Shown here piece after piece: positions 1 to 10,148 of a stretch of DNA of 24,368 nucleotides; position 1 is the first letter of the stretch; every line of letters begins with the position of its first letter. The notes under the pieces are model-generated. The model had not been told where the DNA came from, made no database searches, and worked only from the letters and a program-made list of their open reading frames with translations. Source of the stretch: Saccoglossus kowalevskii. Taxonomy: Eukaryota; Hemichordata; Enteropneusta; Harrimaniidae. Both the position numbers and the translations under genes were made by a program. The DNA lies in NCBI RefSeq assembly GCF_000003605.2, contig NW_003130358.1, forward strand, positions 156,822 through 181,189, written 5' to 3'.

Positions 1-37
1 CACAACAACGTATATTTTAACAGTTGAGTATGGTTTT

Positions 38-183
38 GGGGCCAGGGACTAGATTAGTTCTGCTAGAACTACCTCTCTGGTCCCCACCAGGAATAATATA
101 TATATTTAATATTCATTCAGATAAATTTCCCTGTACAATTGTCTCTTTTTTCTGGTGGGATAAATCTATTCTATTCTATTCTA
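38..183 (+). repeat. Possible 3' end of a LINE-like element with pentamer tail
   Basis: Positions 38-85 can fold into a two-tier stem: GGGGCCAGGGA (38-48) against TCTCTGGTCCCC (74-85), with a perfect inner stem AGTTCT/AGAACT (56-61 and 65-70). About 80 bases later comes GATAAAT followed by three CTATT units (166-180). A 3' stem-loop and a short tandem tail without a coding frame is how CR1/L2-type non-LTR retrotransposon ends look, so a 5'-truncated copy is inferred. No reverse transcriptase sequence is visible, so a simple hairpin plus microsatellite remains possible. Confidence 0.33.
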
Positions 184-189
184 GTTCGA

Positions 190-940
190 AATATGCACAA
201 AAATGAGCTTTTTTGGTCAAAAGTGATTTAAAAAAAATTAGCTCCTAAACCATGCTTCTGTTTCCTGTCAAAATTGGTTTATAGGTACATCTGTTTACTA
301 TGAAGAAAGTGCCGTCTTGAAAACTGTCTACCAGTTGTCAATTTTGCAGGGCAGCAGCCCAAATTTCACTACTTCAAGTTTATCCATATATTAACATCTA
401 GGTTAGTTGTCTGCACGATTGTTGTAACACTGTTCAACCAAAAACAATGCCCCGAAGGCGTTTTGAACACATTGTCAATCATTTGTGAAAATTTCAAAAC
501 AAAAGGTCAAAGCGTCTAGGAGCTATTTTTTTTTAAAGTTCTGGGATGTGCACTAAAAATAAGCTGAGATAATTGCTAATTTGCATAACAATTCACTCAG
601 TAAGAAGTTTGGCTGTAACAGTTCCAAATTGAAATGTATTATCCATTTGTTAAAAGTTAAATATAGTGCATAATGTGGAGATCCCATCATTTCTTTTTTT
701 CACCATGTTTCTTTTTTATTATTTATGTACAGCCTTGCTGAATCTTGCTAAGCATTCAAAAAAGAGAATGTTTGCACCTGTTATCTATATTTTAAAATCG
801 TTTTTTGAGTATGTTCTACTATTCACAATTCTACAAAATGTTAACAGTCTATACCCAAGACTGTTTGGATAATAAAAAACAAAAAATAAAAATTTCACTC
901 CCAAGTTCCCACAAACCTGCATCTATACCTTAATTGCGAA
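190..940. other. AT-rich stretch with no recognisable feature
   Basis: Short open frames occur here on the + strand (for example 666-872), but their composition follows the AT-rich background and they have no recognisable motif. No RNA gene, tandem repeat or transposon end was seen. Confidence 0.5.
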
Positions 941-957
941 ACACAGAATGACCGGAT

Positions 958-1062
958 GTGTTACCGTGACCCCTCCCCCCAGAGGGGGGTTTACGTAGCC
1001 CCCCTGGGCCGTGATCAGCCTGCCATGATCATTTGCTACCGGTACTAACCACTAAGCAATGT
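958..1062 (-). repeat. Weak tRNA-derived SINE-like fragment
   Basis: Read on the - strand, 1060-1046 gives TTGCTTAGTGGTTAG, which fits the RNA polymerase III A box in 10 of 11 consensus positions. The expected B box is poor (GGCTGATCACG near 1018). The remaining sequence to 958 is C/G-run rich, with a short palindrome CCCCCC-AGA-GGGGGG near 974-988. A decayed SINE is the best guess; the missing B box keeps it weak. Confidence 0.25.
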
Positions 1063-1240
1063 ATTCGTGTTTGTATTTATTCGAAATTTCTTTTAGAACA
1101 TACTTTACTTTTCAGTATCAACAAAATTAGAATCAAAGAAAGCTTAGAAAGAACTCCCGTGTGCTGAGAGTATTGAAGACACATTAAAAATTAATTCAAA
1201 TTTACTTGTACCTGAGATATTGATGGAAAAACTGAAAACT

Positions 1241-2150
1241 AATTATGTAAATCAGGTAACTAATATGAACAGAAAAGAACAAAAAAATTATGAAGTATTA
1301 TGCTAATTAGAGAATTAATATGAACAAATTTTAACCCAAAATTAATCAGGTCTGTCTATTGTTCTAGAGCATTTTTGTACCAAATTTTATTCAAATGTGA
1401 TGATCAGTAATTGAGATATCAGTGTTAATTAATTATGGTAATTAGGTGATTAATAAGCATAAATATTTACAAAAAACTAATTGGATGATGTAATGTACTC
1501 TTTAAAAGTTTCATTAAAATCCAATTCGTGTTTTTTTATATATCAGTGGAACATTCATGGAAAAAAAAAATAATTATGCAAGTTAGGTAATTAATATCCA
1601 CAATTATTTACCCTAACACTAATCATGTGTCTACATAGTCCTAGAAGATCTATGTATCAAGTCTCATTGAAAAATGATGATGAGTACTTGAAATATCAAA
1701 GCTGAAAATTAATTATGCAAATTAGGTAATTAATATGCACAAATATTTATCCCAAAACTAATCAGGGGTCTGCACAGTCCTTAAGTAAATATGTACCAAG
1801 TTTCATTGACATGTGATGATTACTACTTGAAATATCAAAAGCTGAAAATTAATTAATTATGCAAATTAGGTAATTAATATGTACTGATATTACCCTAAGA
1901 ACTATCAGGTCTATGCAGTGTCCTATGACATCCATGTACCAAGTTTCATTGGAATGTGATGATTAGTACTTGAGATATCAGTTGAAAAGCCAAACATTGA
2001 TTAATCATTATGCAAATTAGGTAATTAATATTGCACAGATTTTTACCCAAAACTAATCAAATCTGCGCATTAGTTTGGAGCATCTATGTGCCAAGTTTCA
2101 TAAAAAATCAATGTATGGTTCTTGAGATATCAGTGGAACAGACGAACACA
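1241..2150 (+). repeat. Degenerate tandem repeat, period about 140 bp
   Basis: The motif AATTATGCAAATTAGGTAAT recurs with mutations near 1241, 1298, 1431, 1572, 1711, 1855 and 2007. Spacing between the last six is about 134-151 bases. Each unit continues with a 'TTACCCAAAACTAATCAGG' block, then 'CCAAGTTTCATTGAAA' and 'GTACTTGAGATATCA'. About six or seven diverged units are present. Divergence is high, so the array is old. No long open frame runs through it. Confidence 0.8.
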
Positions 2151-2183
2151 TATTAAATTGTACCTCCTTTCTGCCAAACAATA

Positions 2184-2203
2184 TGTGTGTGTGTGTGTGT
2201 GTG
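2184..2203 (+). repeat. (TG)10 microsatellite
   Basis: Ten uninterrupted TG units lie just to the right of the ~140-bp tandem array. Confidence 0.95.
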
Positions 2204-2917
2204 ATTCAGTTATCCATTTTTCTAGCATATTGTAGCAATTATGTTTTCATCCAATATAAAATTTGAAAAGACTTTTAATGGTGCAAAATATTCTCAAGCA
2301 ATTGGTTTTCTGGTGGCACTACACTGCACATTTATGTACAGTCAGTATCCTAATACGTGATCACTAACATATGATCTCAGCTTACAAAGTGGTTGAAATG
2401 AAAAACTGAATACAAAAATATAGTCCAGTAACATCTCAAACAAATTTCCGTCTGCTGTGAATACACGTTTTGTTGCATCAAATGAAAAACCCAATTTTAT
2501 GATAGAGCTTGTGATCTTGTGAATCAAATGCCATACAGGGTCAAGTGACTGACCAATAAAAAATGTGGTTCTATGTATCAGGTCATTGAATGTATCCAAA
2601 AACATGGTACCAATGATATGAAATTTCAGGAGTGCTCGCTGAAGGCTTATCAATCTTGCGTATTGTCTTGTGTTAATAGATACAGTTCATGCTGTAGAAC
2701 ATGAATCAAACTCTTACACTGTTCGAAAACTAAATTTATATCTAGAATTTTAGAATTCTAAAATTAATTTTAAATATTACATATATCTATTCTGTACCTC
2801 ATGTACCTGCACATGTTCTTTTTAAGCCATCTTTGCTTATCCTTATTTTTAACTATGATTTTCTTTCTTTTTTACAGGCAGCAGGGGTATTTTATATACC
2901 CTTCTAAATTGATCTAT
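2204..2917. other. Intergenic or intronic stretch; 3' splice-site-like tract at its end
   Basis: No gene is recognised. A - strand open frame of 103 codons (2342-2653) shows no motif I know. A pyrimidine-rich tract ending in TTTTTTACAG at 2879 looks like a + strand splice acceptor shortly before the minisatellite. Without a matching donor or a following frame it is only suggestive. Confidence 0.35.
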
Positions 2918-4384
2918 TTGCCCTTTAGTGGCTCAACATTAATATTGCCCTGTAGTGGCTAAACATTAATATTGCCCTGTAGTGGCTAAACATTAATATT
3001 GCCCTGTAGTGGCTCAACATTAATATTGCCCTGTAGTGGCTAAACATTAATATTGCCCTGTAGTGGCTAAACATTAATATTGCCATGTAGTGGCTAAACA
3101 TTAAAATTGCCCTGTAGTGGCTAAACATTAATATTGCCCTGTAGTGGCTAAACATTAATATTGTCCTGTAGTGGCTCAAAATCATTATTGCCCTGTAGTG
3201 TCTAAACATTAATATTGCCTTGTAGTGGCTCAACATTAAAATTGCCCTGTAGTTGTTCAACATCAATATTGCCCTTTAGTGGCTCAACATTAATATTGCC
3301 CTGTAGTGGCTCTACATCAATATTGCCCTGTAGTGGCTAAACATTAATATTGCCCTGTAGGGGCTCAACATTAATATTGCCCTGTAGTGGCTCAACATCA
3401 ATATTGCCCTGTAGTTGTTCAACATCAATATTGCCCTTTAGTGGCTTAACATCAATATTGCCCTTTAGTGGCTTATCGCCAATATTGCCCTTTAGTGGCT
3501 CAACATTAATATTGCCCTGTAGTGATTAAACATTAATATTGCCCTGTAGGGGGCTCAACATTAATATTGCCCTGTAGTGGCTCAACATCAATATTGCCCT
3601 GTAGTTGTTCAACATCAATATTGCCCTTTAGTGGCTTATCGCCAATATTGCCCTTTAGTGGCTCAACATTAATATTGCCCTGTAGTGATTAAACATTAAT
3701 ATTGCCCTGTAGGGGGCTCAACATTAATATTGCCCTGTAGTGGCTCAACATCAATATTGCCCTGTAGTTGTTCAACATCAATATTGCCCTTTAGAGGCTT
3801 AACATCAATATTGCCCTTTAGTGGCTTATCATCAATATTGCCCTTTAGTGGCTCAACATTAATATTGCCCTGTAGTGTCTAAACATTAATATTGCCTTGT
3901 AGTGGCTCAACATTAAAATTGCCCTGTAGTTGTTCAACATCAATATTGCCCTTTAGTGGCTCAACATTAATATTGCCCTGTAGTGGCTCTACATCAATAT
4001 TGCCCTTTAGTGGCTCAACATTAATATTGCCCTGTAGTTGTTCAACATCAATATTGCCCTTTAGTGGTTCAACATCAATATTGCCCTTTAGTGGCTTAAC
4101 ATCAATATTGCCCTTTAGTGGCTAAACATTAATATTGCCCTGTAGGGGCTCAACATTAATATTGCCCTGTAGTGGCTCAACATCAATATTGCCCTGTAGT
4201 TGTTCAACATCAATATTGCCCTTTAGTGGCTTAACATCAATATTGCTCTTTAGTGGCTTATCATCAATATTGCCCTGTAGTGGCTCAACATCAACATTGC
4301 CCTGTAGTGGCATAACTTCACTATTGCCTTGTAGTGGTTTGTCAATACTGCCCTATAGTGGCTCATCTACAATACTGCCCCTTT
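2918..4384 (+). repeat. Minisatellite, 27-bp unit, about 54 copies
   Basis: The unit is close to TTGCCCTGTAGTGGCTCAACATTAATA with variants (CTTTAG for CTGTAG, TAAACA for TCAACA, CATCAA for CATTAA, GTTGTTC for GTGGCTC). It repeats almost without interruption; a few units are 28 bp (TAGGGGGCTC). The TAAACA variant dominates the left third, the TCAACATCAA variant the right. Because 27 is divisible by three, several frames stay open on both strands and give nine-residue periodic peptides (PCSGSTSIL on +; GNIDVEPLQ and MFSHYRAIL on -). These open frames follow from the period and are not by themselves evidence of coding. Confidence 0.97.
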
Positions 4385-4469
4385 CTTAATAAATGTTACT
4401 GTATGTACAGTAAATACTTTTTAAACCGTACTATATACTTTTAAGAAATGTTATTTGTACAATGCGAGA

Positions 4470-4851
4470 ATGATTCTATTGCTTGGTGGTGATATAGTAA
4501 CTAATCCAGGTCCTCTTGATACACAAAGAATGAAATTAACATGTCAAGTTAAAGGAGTTATTAAAGGTACTGAACATCAGGGGTCACTCAGATTTATGAA
4601 TGATATCTCTGGAGCAAGTACCTGTACGACAAATAGTCTTGTTGCACTTGTGTACTCAGAGATTCTGGACATGAATCAATGGAATTCTTCAATTATCTGT
4701 AAAATATTAGATTACAGAAAATTACTTTATGATGAGGTGTATCCGCAGACAGAATACTGATTCATCATCCTACGTGCAGATTTCAGATTTAAAAGTTTGC
4801 TTCTCAGTTGAGTTGTATCAATTTTGGTGTTCTCCGGGTATATTTTACTGA
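4470..4851 (+). pseudogene. 2A-like peptide fused to a C76/OTU-like cysteine-peptidase fragment, frameshifted
   Basis: The first Met of this frame begins MILLLGGDIVTNPGP. This fits the hydrophobic-GD-(V/I)-x-x-NPGP signature of 2A ribosome-skipping peptides, with Val where Glu is usual. The open frame also extends upstream without a Met to a stop at 4422. After the 2A motif and a short basic stretch come QGSLRFMNDISGASTCTTNS and then LVALVY, a conserved-looking Trp and ICKILDYRKLLYDEV. This resembles the start of the herpes-tegument/OTU-type (C76-like) cysteine-peptidase domain found in many uncharacterised invertebrate proteins; the Cys of STCTTNS would be the nucleophile. The frame stops at 4760, but the neighbouring frame carries a plausible continuation (SSYVQISDL) to 4851, so a frameshift is inferred. 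The His of the domain is not seen, so this is a partial gene or one exon. In sea urchins, 2A-like motifs occur in NLR proteins and non-LTR retrotransposons. Confidence 0.55.
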
Positions 4852-5236
4852 TCATTTTATTATCTCGTGGTTATACTAGCATGCACTGTCATGGTTTATA
4901 TGCTCAGGGCAAATCACTGCATCAATCACATGCAATAGAGTTCAGCTAACTGATACAGAATAACCTCATTATTGGAAGTATATTTGGACGGTTAAAATGG
5001 ATTGGTCTAAGAAAAGAAAACAATTTAAATAGACACTGAATATATACCACCAAACAAAGTGTAATGCTGTAACCATCACATCTGCACACAATCTGATAGC
5101 AAGTGTAATATTTTAACAGGAACTCATGACTTGTTTAAAGTTGGTTTACTTCTATTCTTTTATCTTGATGTGAGCAGAGAAGAAATGAATTCAGATTTAG
5201 TTCAAATTTTGTACGCACACAGATAGGAATACATAC
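4852..5236. other. No recognised feature; probably intron of the ABCC gene
   Basis: The stretch lies downstream, on the - strand, of the last visible ABCC exon. I see no coding motif, repeat or RNA gene in it. Confidence 0.4.
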
Positions 5237-5383
5237 CTTCATAAAGATAATGGCTCGTATAAAGCTGAATAACAGGATACCTATTATAGATAAACCATAC
5301 ACCATAACGTATATATCGTAGTCAGGATTATCTGAAATATTTGTACTTATGACTGTGTCATTGCCCACTAATACTGTTGTATT
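5237..5383 (-). CDS. ABCC5: ABCC5/MRP5-like exon: extracellular loop and helix of membrane domain 2
   Basis: This 147-nt (49-codon) exon is phase 0 at both ends. The acceptor is a pyrimidine-rich tract ending CCAACAG before AAT at 5383; the donor is AAG|GTATGT at 5237. It begins NTTVLVGNDTVISTNISDNP, a loop with three N-glycosylation sequons (NTT, NDT, NIS), followed by a hydrophobic helix (YVMVYGLSIIGILLFSFI) and RAIIFMK. In vertebrate MRP5 the same place holds a glycosylated loop directly after a 'WWLSYWI..GSG' segment, then a helix ending in V(F)VK, so order and content agree. The preceding exon ends in RGSG in phase 0. The rest of membrane domain 2 and nucleotide-binding domain 2 must lie left of the window. 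No in-frame stop or broken splice site is seen. Confidence 0.85.
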
Positions 5384-6328
5384 CTGTTGGTAATAAGGAG
5401 AAAAATAAGTCATTGAAAAGTGTGTATTCCCAGTTGATGATCCTGTGTCTTTGATACCTTGCAATCATATACTATGAAGTCACTAAGAAAACTTTATGTT
5501 GGCCCACTTGTTTATTAATCACTCCAATTATTACACTTTCTTAGATTAGATATTTTGTTAAGTAGAGTGAAGTCTGTCTCTGGGAGTAAAATAATGGTAT
5601 AACATACCATGGCACCTCTGGGTATTCTGGTTAATACCTGTAAAATGTCCAGTTTTGCTCTACAAGGGTGATTCACAGGTGCCTGCAGAGGTTGTTTACA
5701 GTATAAGTAATTTGAGTGACTAATAAACGAGTAGATTTACACCCGAAGCACAGTCTGTGCTTATGAAAACAAAAGAAACTTTGATTTTTGCTTAAATTTG
5801 TGTTGGATTTTGGTATTTTACAGAGCAAAATATGCATATTTAAAAGTTAAAAAGACAAAAAAAAAATATTTATTTATTTTTTTATCATTTATTTTAATTT
5901 ATTTATCAGCATTTTCACAAATTTAACTTTTTTGATTTGCTGAACAAAAATTGTCACTTCTCTTTGTACTAATTGCTGTGTTGTCTTTCCATCTCCTGTT
6001 ATAATTGGATAAATCCAGTAAATATCTTATACAATGGTGACTTCAGACTTTAAATAAAATAATCTGATATCAGCAGCACATGGACTTGGGATGTGCTTAA
6101 AACTTAACTGTATAATTGGGGTTCTAGCCGCATCTGTAAGTTATTTGGCAACTTTATCCTCAAAATATTTAGCCTATAACATTTTTTGCATCAACAAATT
6201 TATAGGCAATATATGTAGGTAATAGTTATTATTAAGAACAAATTTGTACGGTTAACTTTTTTATTGTTTGTTCTGAAATAAAATTTTTAAAAATATATGC
6301 ATGAGCACGTGTGTGAATTTTGGAAAAC

Positions 6329-6415
6329 ATGGTGACCCCCCAATTCATGATATCAAAAACAGGGTGACCCCCCCCCTATTCGCACAATCAAAAACAGGGT
6401 AACCCCCCCTACTGA
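6329..6415 (+). repeat. Three short units with C-runs
   Basis: Three consecutive units of roughly 30-36 bp share the pattern 'ACAGGGTGACCCCCC' plus 'CAATCAAAAAC' with small changes (ACATGGTGACCCCCC, ACAGGGTGACCCCCCCC, ACAGGGTAACCCCCC). A related CACCGACCCCCCCTAGG tract follows. It looks like a piece of a dispersed repeat family with internal direct repeats. Confidence 0.6.
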
Positions 6416-6743
6416 TCCACCGACCCCCCCTAGGCCAAAGTAACTGACCAATCCCTAACCAGACAGTGCTATCGGTTTCTAAGCACAACTGATATTATTA
6501 TACATCTGTCATCGTAGCGCCATAAGTTACAGCATGCCATAATTTTGTGGTATTTTAGGGGGTATTTTCATCCTACCATATTAGGAAATGCGAATTCCCA
6601 ATATGGAATGATTATGTGCGCAAGTGTCCTCTAATCATAATAACAAACATGGCTGTCACCAGGGTTTGCTGATTCTGTTCTAAACTTTTTGGATTTCAGC
6701 ATTTCCATGATGTTCATTGGCAGGAAAAGATGTATAATAATAA

Positions 6744-6871
6744 GGTTATTACAAGGATACCTCAAAGTATGCACCCAGAAAATTTGCCGTCGCATCGACC
6801 TCTGCTGTGCGTCGGTCGATACTCCCACTGTACTGTCTTCATGCATTCTTTGAGGTATCCTCCAAATAACC
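6744..6871 (+). repeat. Fold-back (MITE-like) inverted repeat
   Basis: The left arm (GGTTATT, four bases, then GGATACCTCAAAG-N-ATGCA, to about 6773) matches the reverse complement of 6842-6871 except for the four-base spacer and one other base. The loop contains a second inverted pair, TCGACC/GGTCGA, around 6797-6821. The structure explains the overlapping open frames on both strands here, which are mirror images. It is a fold-back element or a miniature transposon; no target duplication could be fixed. Confidence 0.7.
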
Positions 6872-7071
6872 TCATCTTATCAGAAACAAGGAATTTATAC
6901 ACATCAACATTGTCTTTGCTGATAAACATTGTGTCTCATTGCAATGCTGTGGCTAAGATGCATGTCACAAACACTGGTAAAGATATTTGAAATTATAACT
7001 AGAATGAATTATTACTGCAGTGTTGATTTTATTGTAACTGGAGATTTTAATATACAATGTAGTGTGTATAT

Positions 7072-7149
7072 ATTTGATATATTTTTGCCATAAACTTGTA
7101 TGTACATGTATATCACAAAAATATATCAAATAAATTTATAAGTTTATGG
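7072..7149 (+). repeat. Interleaved pair of inverted repeats
   Basis: ATTTGATATATTTTTG (7072-7087) is perfectly inverted at 7116-7131, and CCATAAACTT (7088-7097) is perfectly inverted at 7140-7149. The order is A-B-A'-B', so both pairs cannot form one simple hairpin. The region is AT-rich intron. Confidence 0.75.
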
Positions 7150-7506
7150 AGTGTTAAAGAATCTGCCGGGTAATAAGTCATCGTAACACACACTTTGTGT
7201 GAGCAAACACCCCTTAATTGATATCCAATGCCAAGGTCATATAACACAGAATAGTTTTCTCTTCAATATTATCACTGTGTTATATATATTTGAGCAACTA
7301 ACAAACTACTGATATTAAATTATGTTCATTATAAAACTAAATGATCTTAAGTGACTTGCAATGAATATAATTTGAAAGTTTAATTAATAGTTATTAATTA
7401 TTACATCACAATCTATCAGTGTTGATCTGTGATCAGAATAGGTCGCAATGAGAGATATGCACACCAAACATCAGACTGGATAATAATGGAAGAGAAAGCT
7501 ACTCAC

Positions 7507-7691
7507 CCCACTTCCTCTGCTTATCCAGTAACTTAACCACCATGCATTGAATGTCAAACTACTGACATACAATAAAAATAGCAAACACACAATACAGGCT
7601 ATTACACATCCACCAGCTGACTTAATGTATGCACCATAAGTACTCAATTTAACTGATCCAGTTTCTTTCTCTTCTGCTACAATCAATTTTC
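7507..7691 (-). CDS. ABCC5: ABCC5/MRP5-like exon: linker and first helix of membrane domain 2
   Basis: This 185-nt exon enters after TTTTGCCAG with two bases completing a Gly codon and ends in phase 0 at GGG|GTGAGT. It encodes KLIVAEEKETGSVKLSTYGA, then YIKSAGG, then a hydrophobic segment of about 22 residues, then FNAWWLSYWISRGSG. In ABCC proteins the second membrane domain opens with E-E..GSV...Y..Y...GG and a helix ending in (W)WLS.W; the 'WWLSYWI' form with a following GSG and glycosylated loop is typical of MRP5. The phase (one base from the upstream exon plus two here) matches the donor at 8390 exactly. The protein would sit in a plasma or endomembrane as an organic-anion/nucleotide-analogue exporter, by family knowledge. 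Confidence 0.88.
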
Positions 7692-8389
7692 CTGGCAAAA
7701 TATTGAAGGAAAATATATATTTATATTAAAATTGAATCGCTAACAAAAAAATGCCTGTAACCCAGTATGTATGAATATGATACAAAGTTTGAATGAAATC
7801 GCTTTGTTCATCACTGAGAAACTGTTTCTGATACATTTAACTATAATAATTATTCCAAAATGGCCACCAGTCAGCCATATTTGATCAAATGATCAAAATT
7901 GACATGCATATTATGTAAGTTATCATATATACATGTTTTTCGTGTTAAGTTTGGATGTTATCATACAACATACATTTCTTTGATAAAGAAAATAGTCAGA
8001 ATAAATTCATTTTGATTATGGCAAACCATACTCTAGCACCAGCCTTAGCTGTCTTCTTAAAAAACAGCTATGGAACAAAACAGCAACAACTATCAGTGTA
8101 TTAGGCCACATTTTGTGTTCATTCCATATTCTGTATTCACCATTGGCTGCAAATTGTCTTTTTTGTTTTTGACTTGTTTTATTTTTTTTAGAAAAGTTTT
8201 TATTTTTTGTTTTCTTTTTTAGATTGTAGTTTGTTTGTTTTTTTAATTTCTTTCTGTAAGACCCTTTTTATCCTTTCCTAAGGATTTTATGCGTCTAATA
8301 AAAAAATAAATAAAATACATCTGCATTGAAGACCATATGATTGTGGTCGTTTCCCCACAACCAAGAAGCAAAAAAACATAAAATCTTAC
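7692..8389 (-). other. Intron of the ABCC5-like gene with a T-rich tract
   Basis: Between donor G|GTAAGA (8389-8384) and the acceptor at 7692. A T-rich, T-run-dominated stretch covers about 8158-8265, followed by an A-rich run (TAATAAAAAAATAAATAAAA, about 8296-8315) that could be a retroposon tail. Nothing coding is seen. Confidence 0.7.
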
Positions 8390-8648
8390 CCTCTGTATCC
8401 ATAGCGATATCAGAGCTGGCATCACTGGATAAAGTTGACTGAGATGTTGTAGAAGATAAACTTAATTGACGACTTAGTTGACTTTTAAAAGAAGTAATAT
8501 CAGGCGGTGTTTCTTCTTGTTCAGTTTCATGATATGTTTTAATGAGATTTGCAAATTCTTTGTCATCCAGCATCAGCTGACTGTGTGTACCATACTCAGT
8601 CACATGACCATCTTTTAGCATCATGACATCATCACATCGTTTTAAATA
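8390..8648 (-). CDS. ABCC5: ABCC5/MRP5-like exon: end of nucleotide-binding domain 1 and cytoplasmic linker
   Basis: This 259-nt exon starts in phase 0 after TTACTCCAG with YLKRCDDVMMLKDGHVTEYG and THSQLM, the usual end of an ABCC nucleotide-binding domain 1 (strand 'D.V..MK.G.I.E.GTH..L' after the H-loop). It continues into a linker with EETPPDITSFKSQLSRQLS and a Ser/Thr-rich run (SLSSTTSQSTLSSDASSD) ending MDTEG. The linker is low-complexity and probably a phosphorylation region, as in other ABCC proteins. The donor GAGG|GTAAGA leaves one base, which pairs in phase with the exon at 7691. Confidence 0.9.
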
Positions 8649-9441
<793 letters not shown>

Positions 9442-10148
9442 CTACAACAAATGTAATAAAAAACATTGTTCTCATCAAGAAAAAGAAATACCCCAATACA
9501 CAGGATTTATCGCAAATTATTTTCTTTCTATCACAGCATTATTACGTTCTTTCATGAAAATTCAATTCATATAGTCATGTAGATTCACAATTCAGAACAA
9601 GGTGTGCTTGTATAAACACAGATATTTTATCATATTATTATGAATACCATATATTTATTTTGATACTTGGAAGTACAACTAGAATATACCATTAACATAC
9701 TATAACAATAGTTCATTATAGTCAAATATTTAACGGCAAAGCTGAGCACCTCATTATATTTACAGCAATTCCAGACACTGATTTGACGCTGAAGTAGTAT
9801 AACTTTACTACAATAGGTTACACACTTTGTTTTCAAATTTACAGAAGTTGTTACAAATAATGCAGACAGCATGTTCGCAATTTGAAGTGCACCAGAAAAA
9901 AGCTTCGCCCATAAACGTGGCGGTATATTAGTTTTGAATTTCTCCTCCAATAAACGATCGAGGCTCTTAACTTAGTTCCGTACTTCAATTTGCGTCACAT
10001 GTTATTTCAGTGAGAGGGGCGCATAAAGTGGTGGCACTCTAAAGAACGTTATTTTACAGAACCAGCTGACCAACTGATCATGACAGAATTATTCATCAAA
10101 GTGCATTATTCCTACTACAGAAATATCCGTATCACGCCGATGTATATA

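Larger units (their letters stand above)
5384..7506 (-). other. Intron of the ABCC5-like gene
   Basis: The intron is bounded by donor GGG|GTGAGT (7506-7501) and acceptor CAG (5386-5384) on the - strand. Inside are a C-tract triplication (6329-6415), a fold-back repeat (6744-6871), an interleaved inverted repeat (7072-7149) and AT-rich filler. No nested gene was recognised. Confidence 0.75.

Noticed and set aside
2342-2653. 103-codon - strand frame taken as a possible gene or an ABCC exon
   Set aside because: No ABCC motif, no recognisable domain, no convincing splice sites; AT-rich composition explains it.
2925-4313. Repetitive proteins on either strand of the minisatellite (MFSHYRAIL, PCSGSTSIL, GNIDVEPLQ repeats)
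   Set aside because: Open frames arise automatically from a 27-bp period without stops; no start context, splice pairing or conservation supports translation.
2918-4384. CRISPR-like array
   Set aside because: Units are contiguous 27-mers without unique spacers and the DNA is eukaryotic.
6730-6990. Overlapping + and - strand frames suggesting sense/antisense genes
   Set aside because: Both result from the fold-back inverted repeat, whose arms encode mirror-image peptides.
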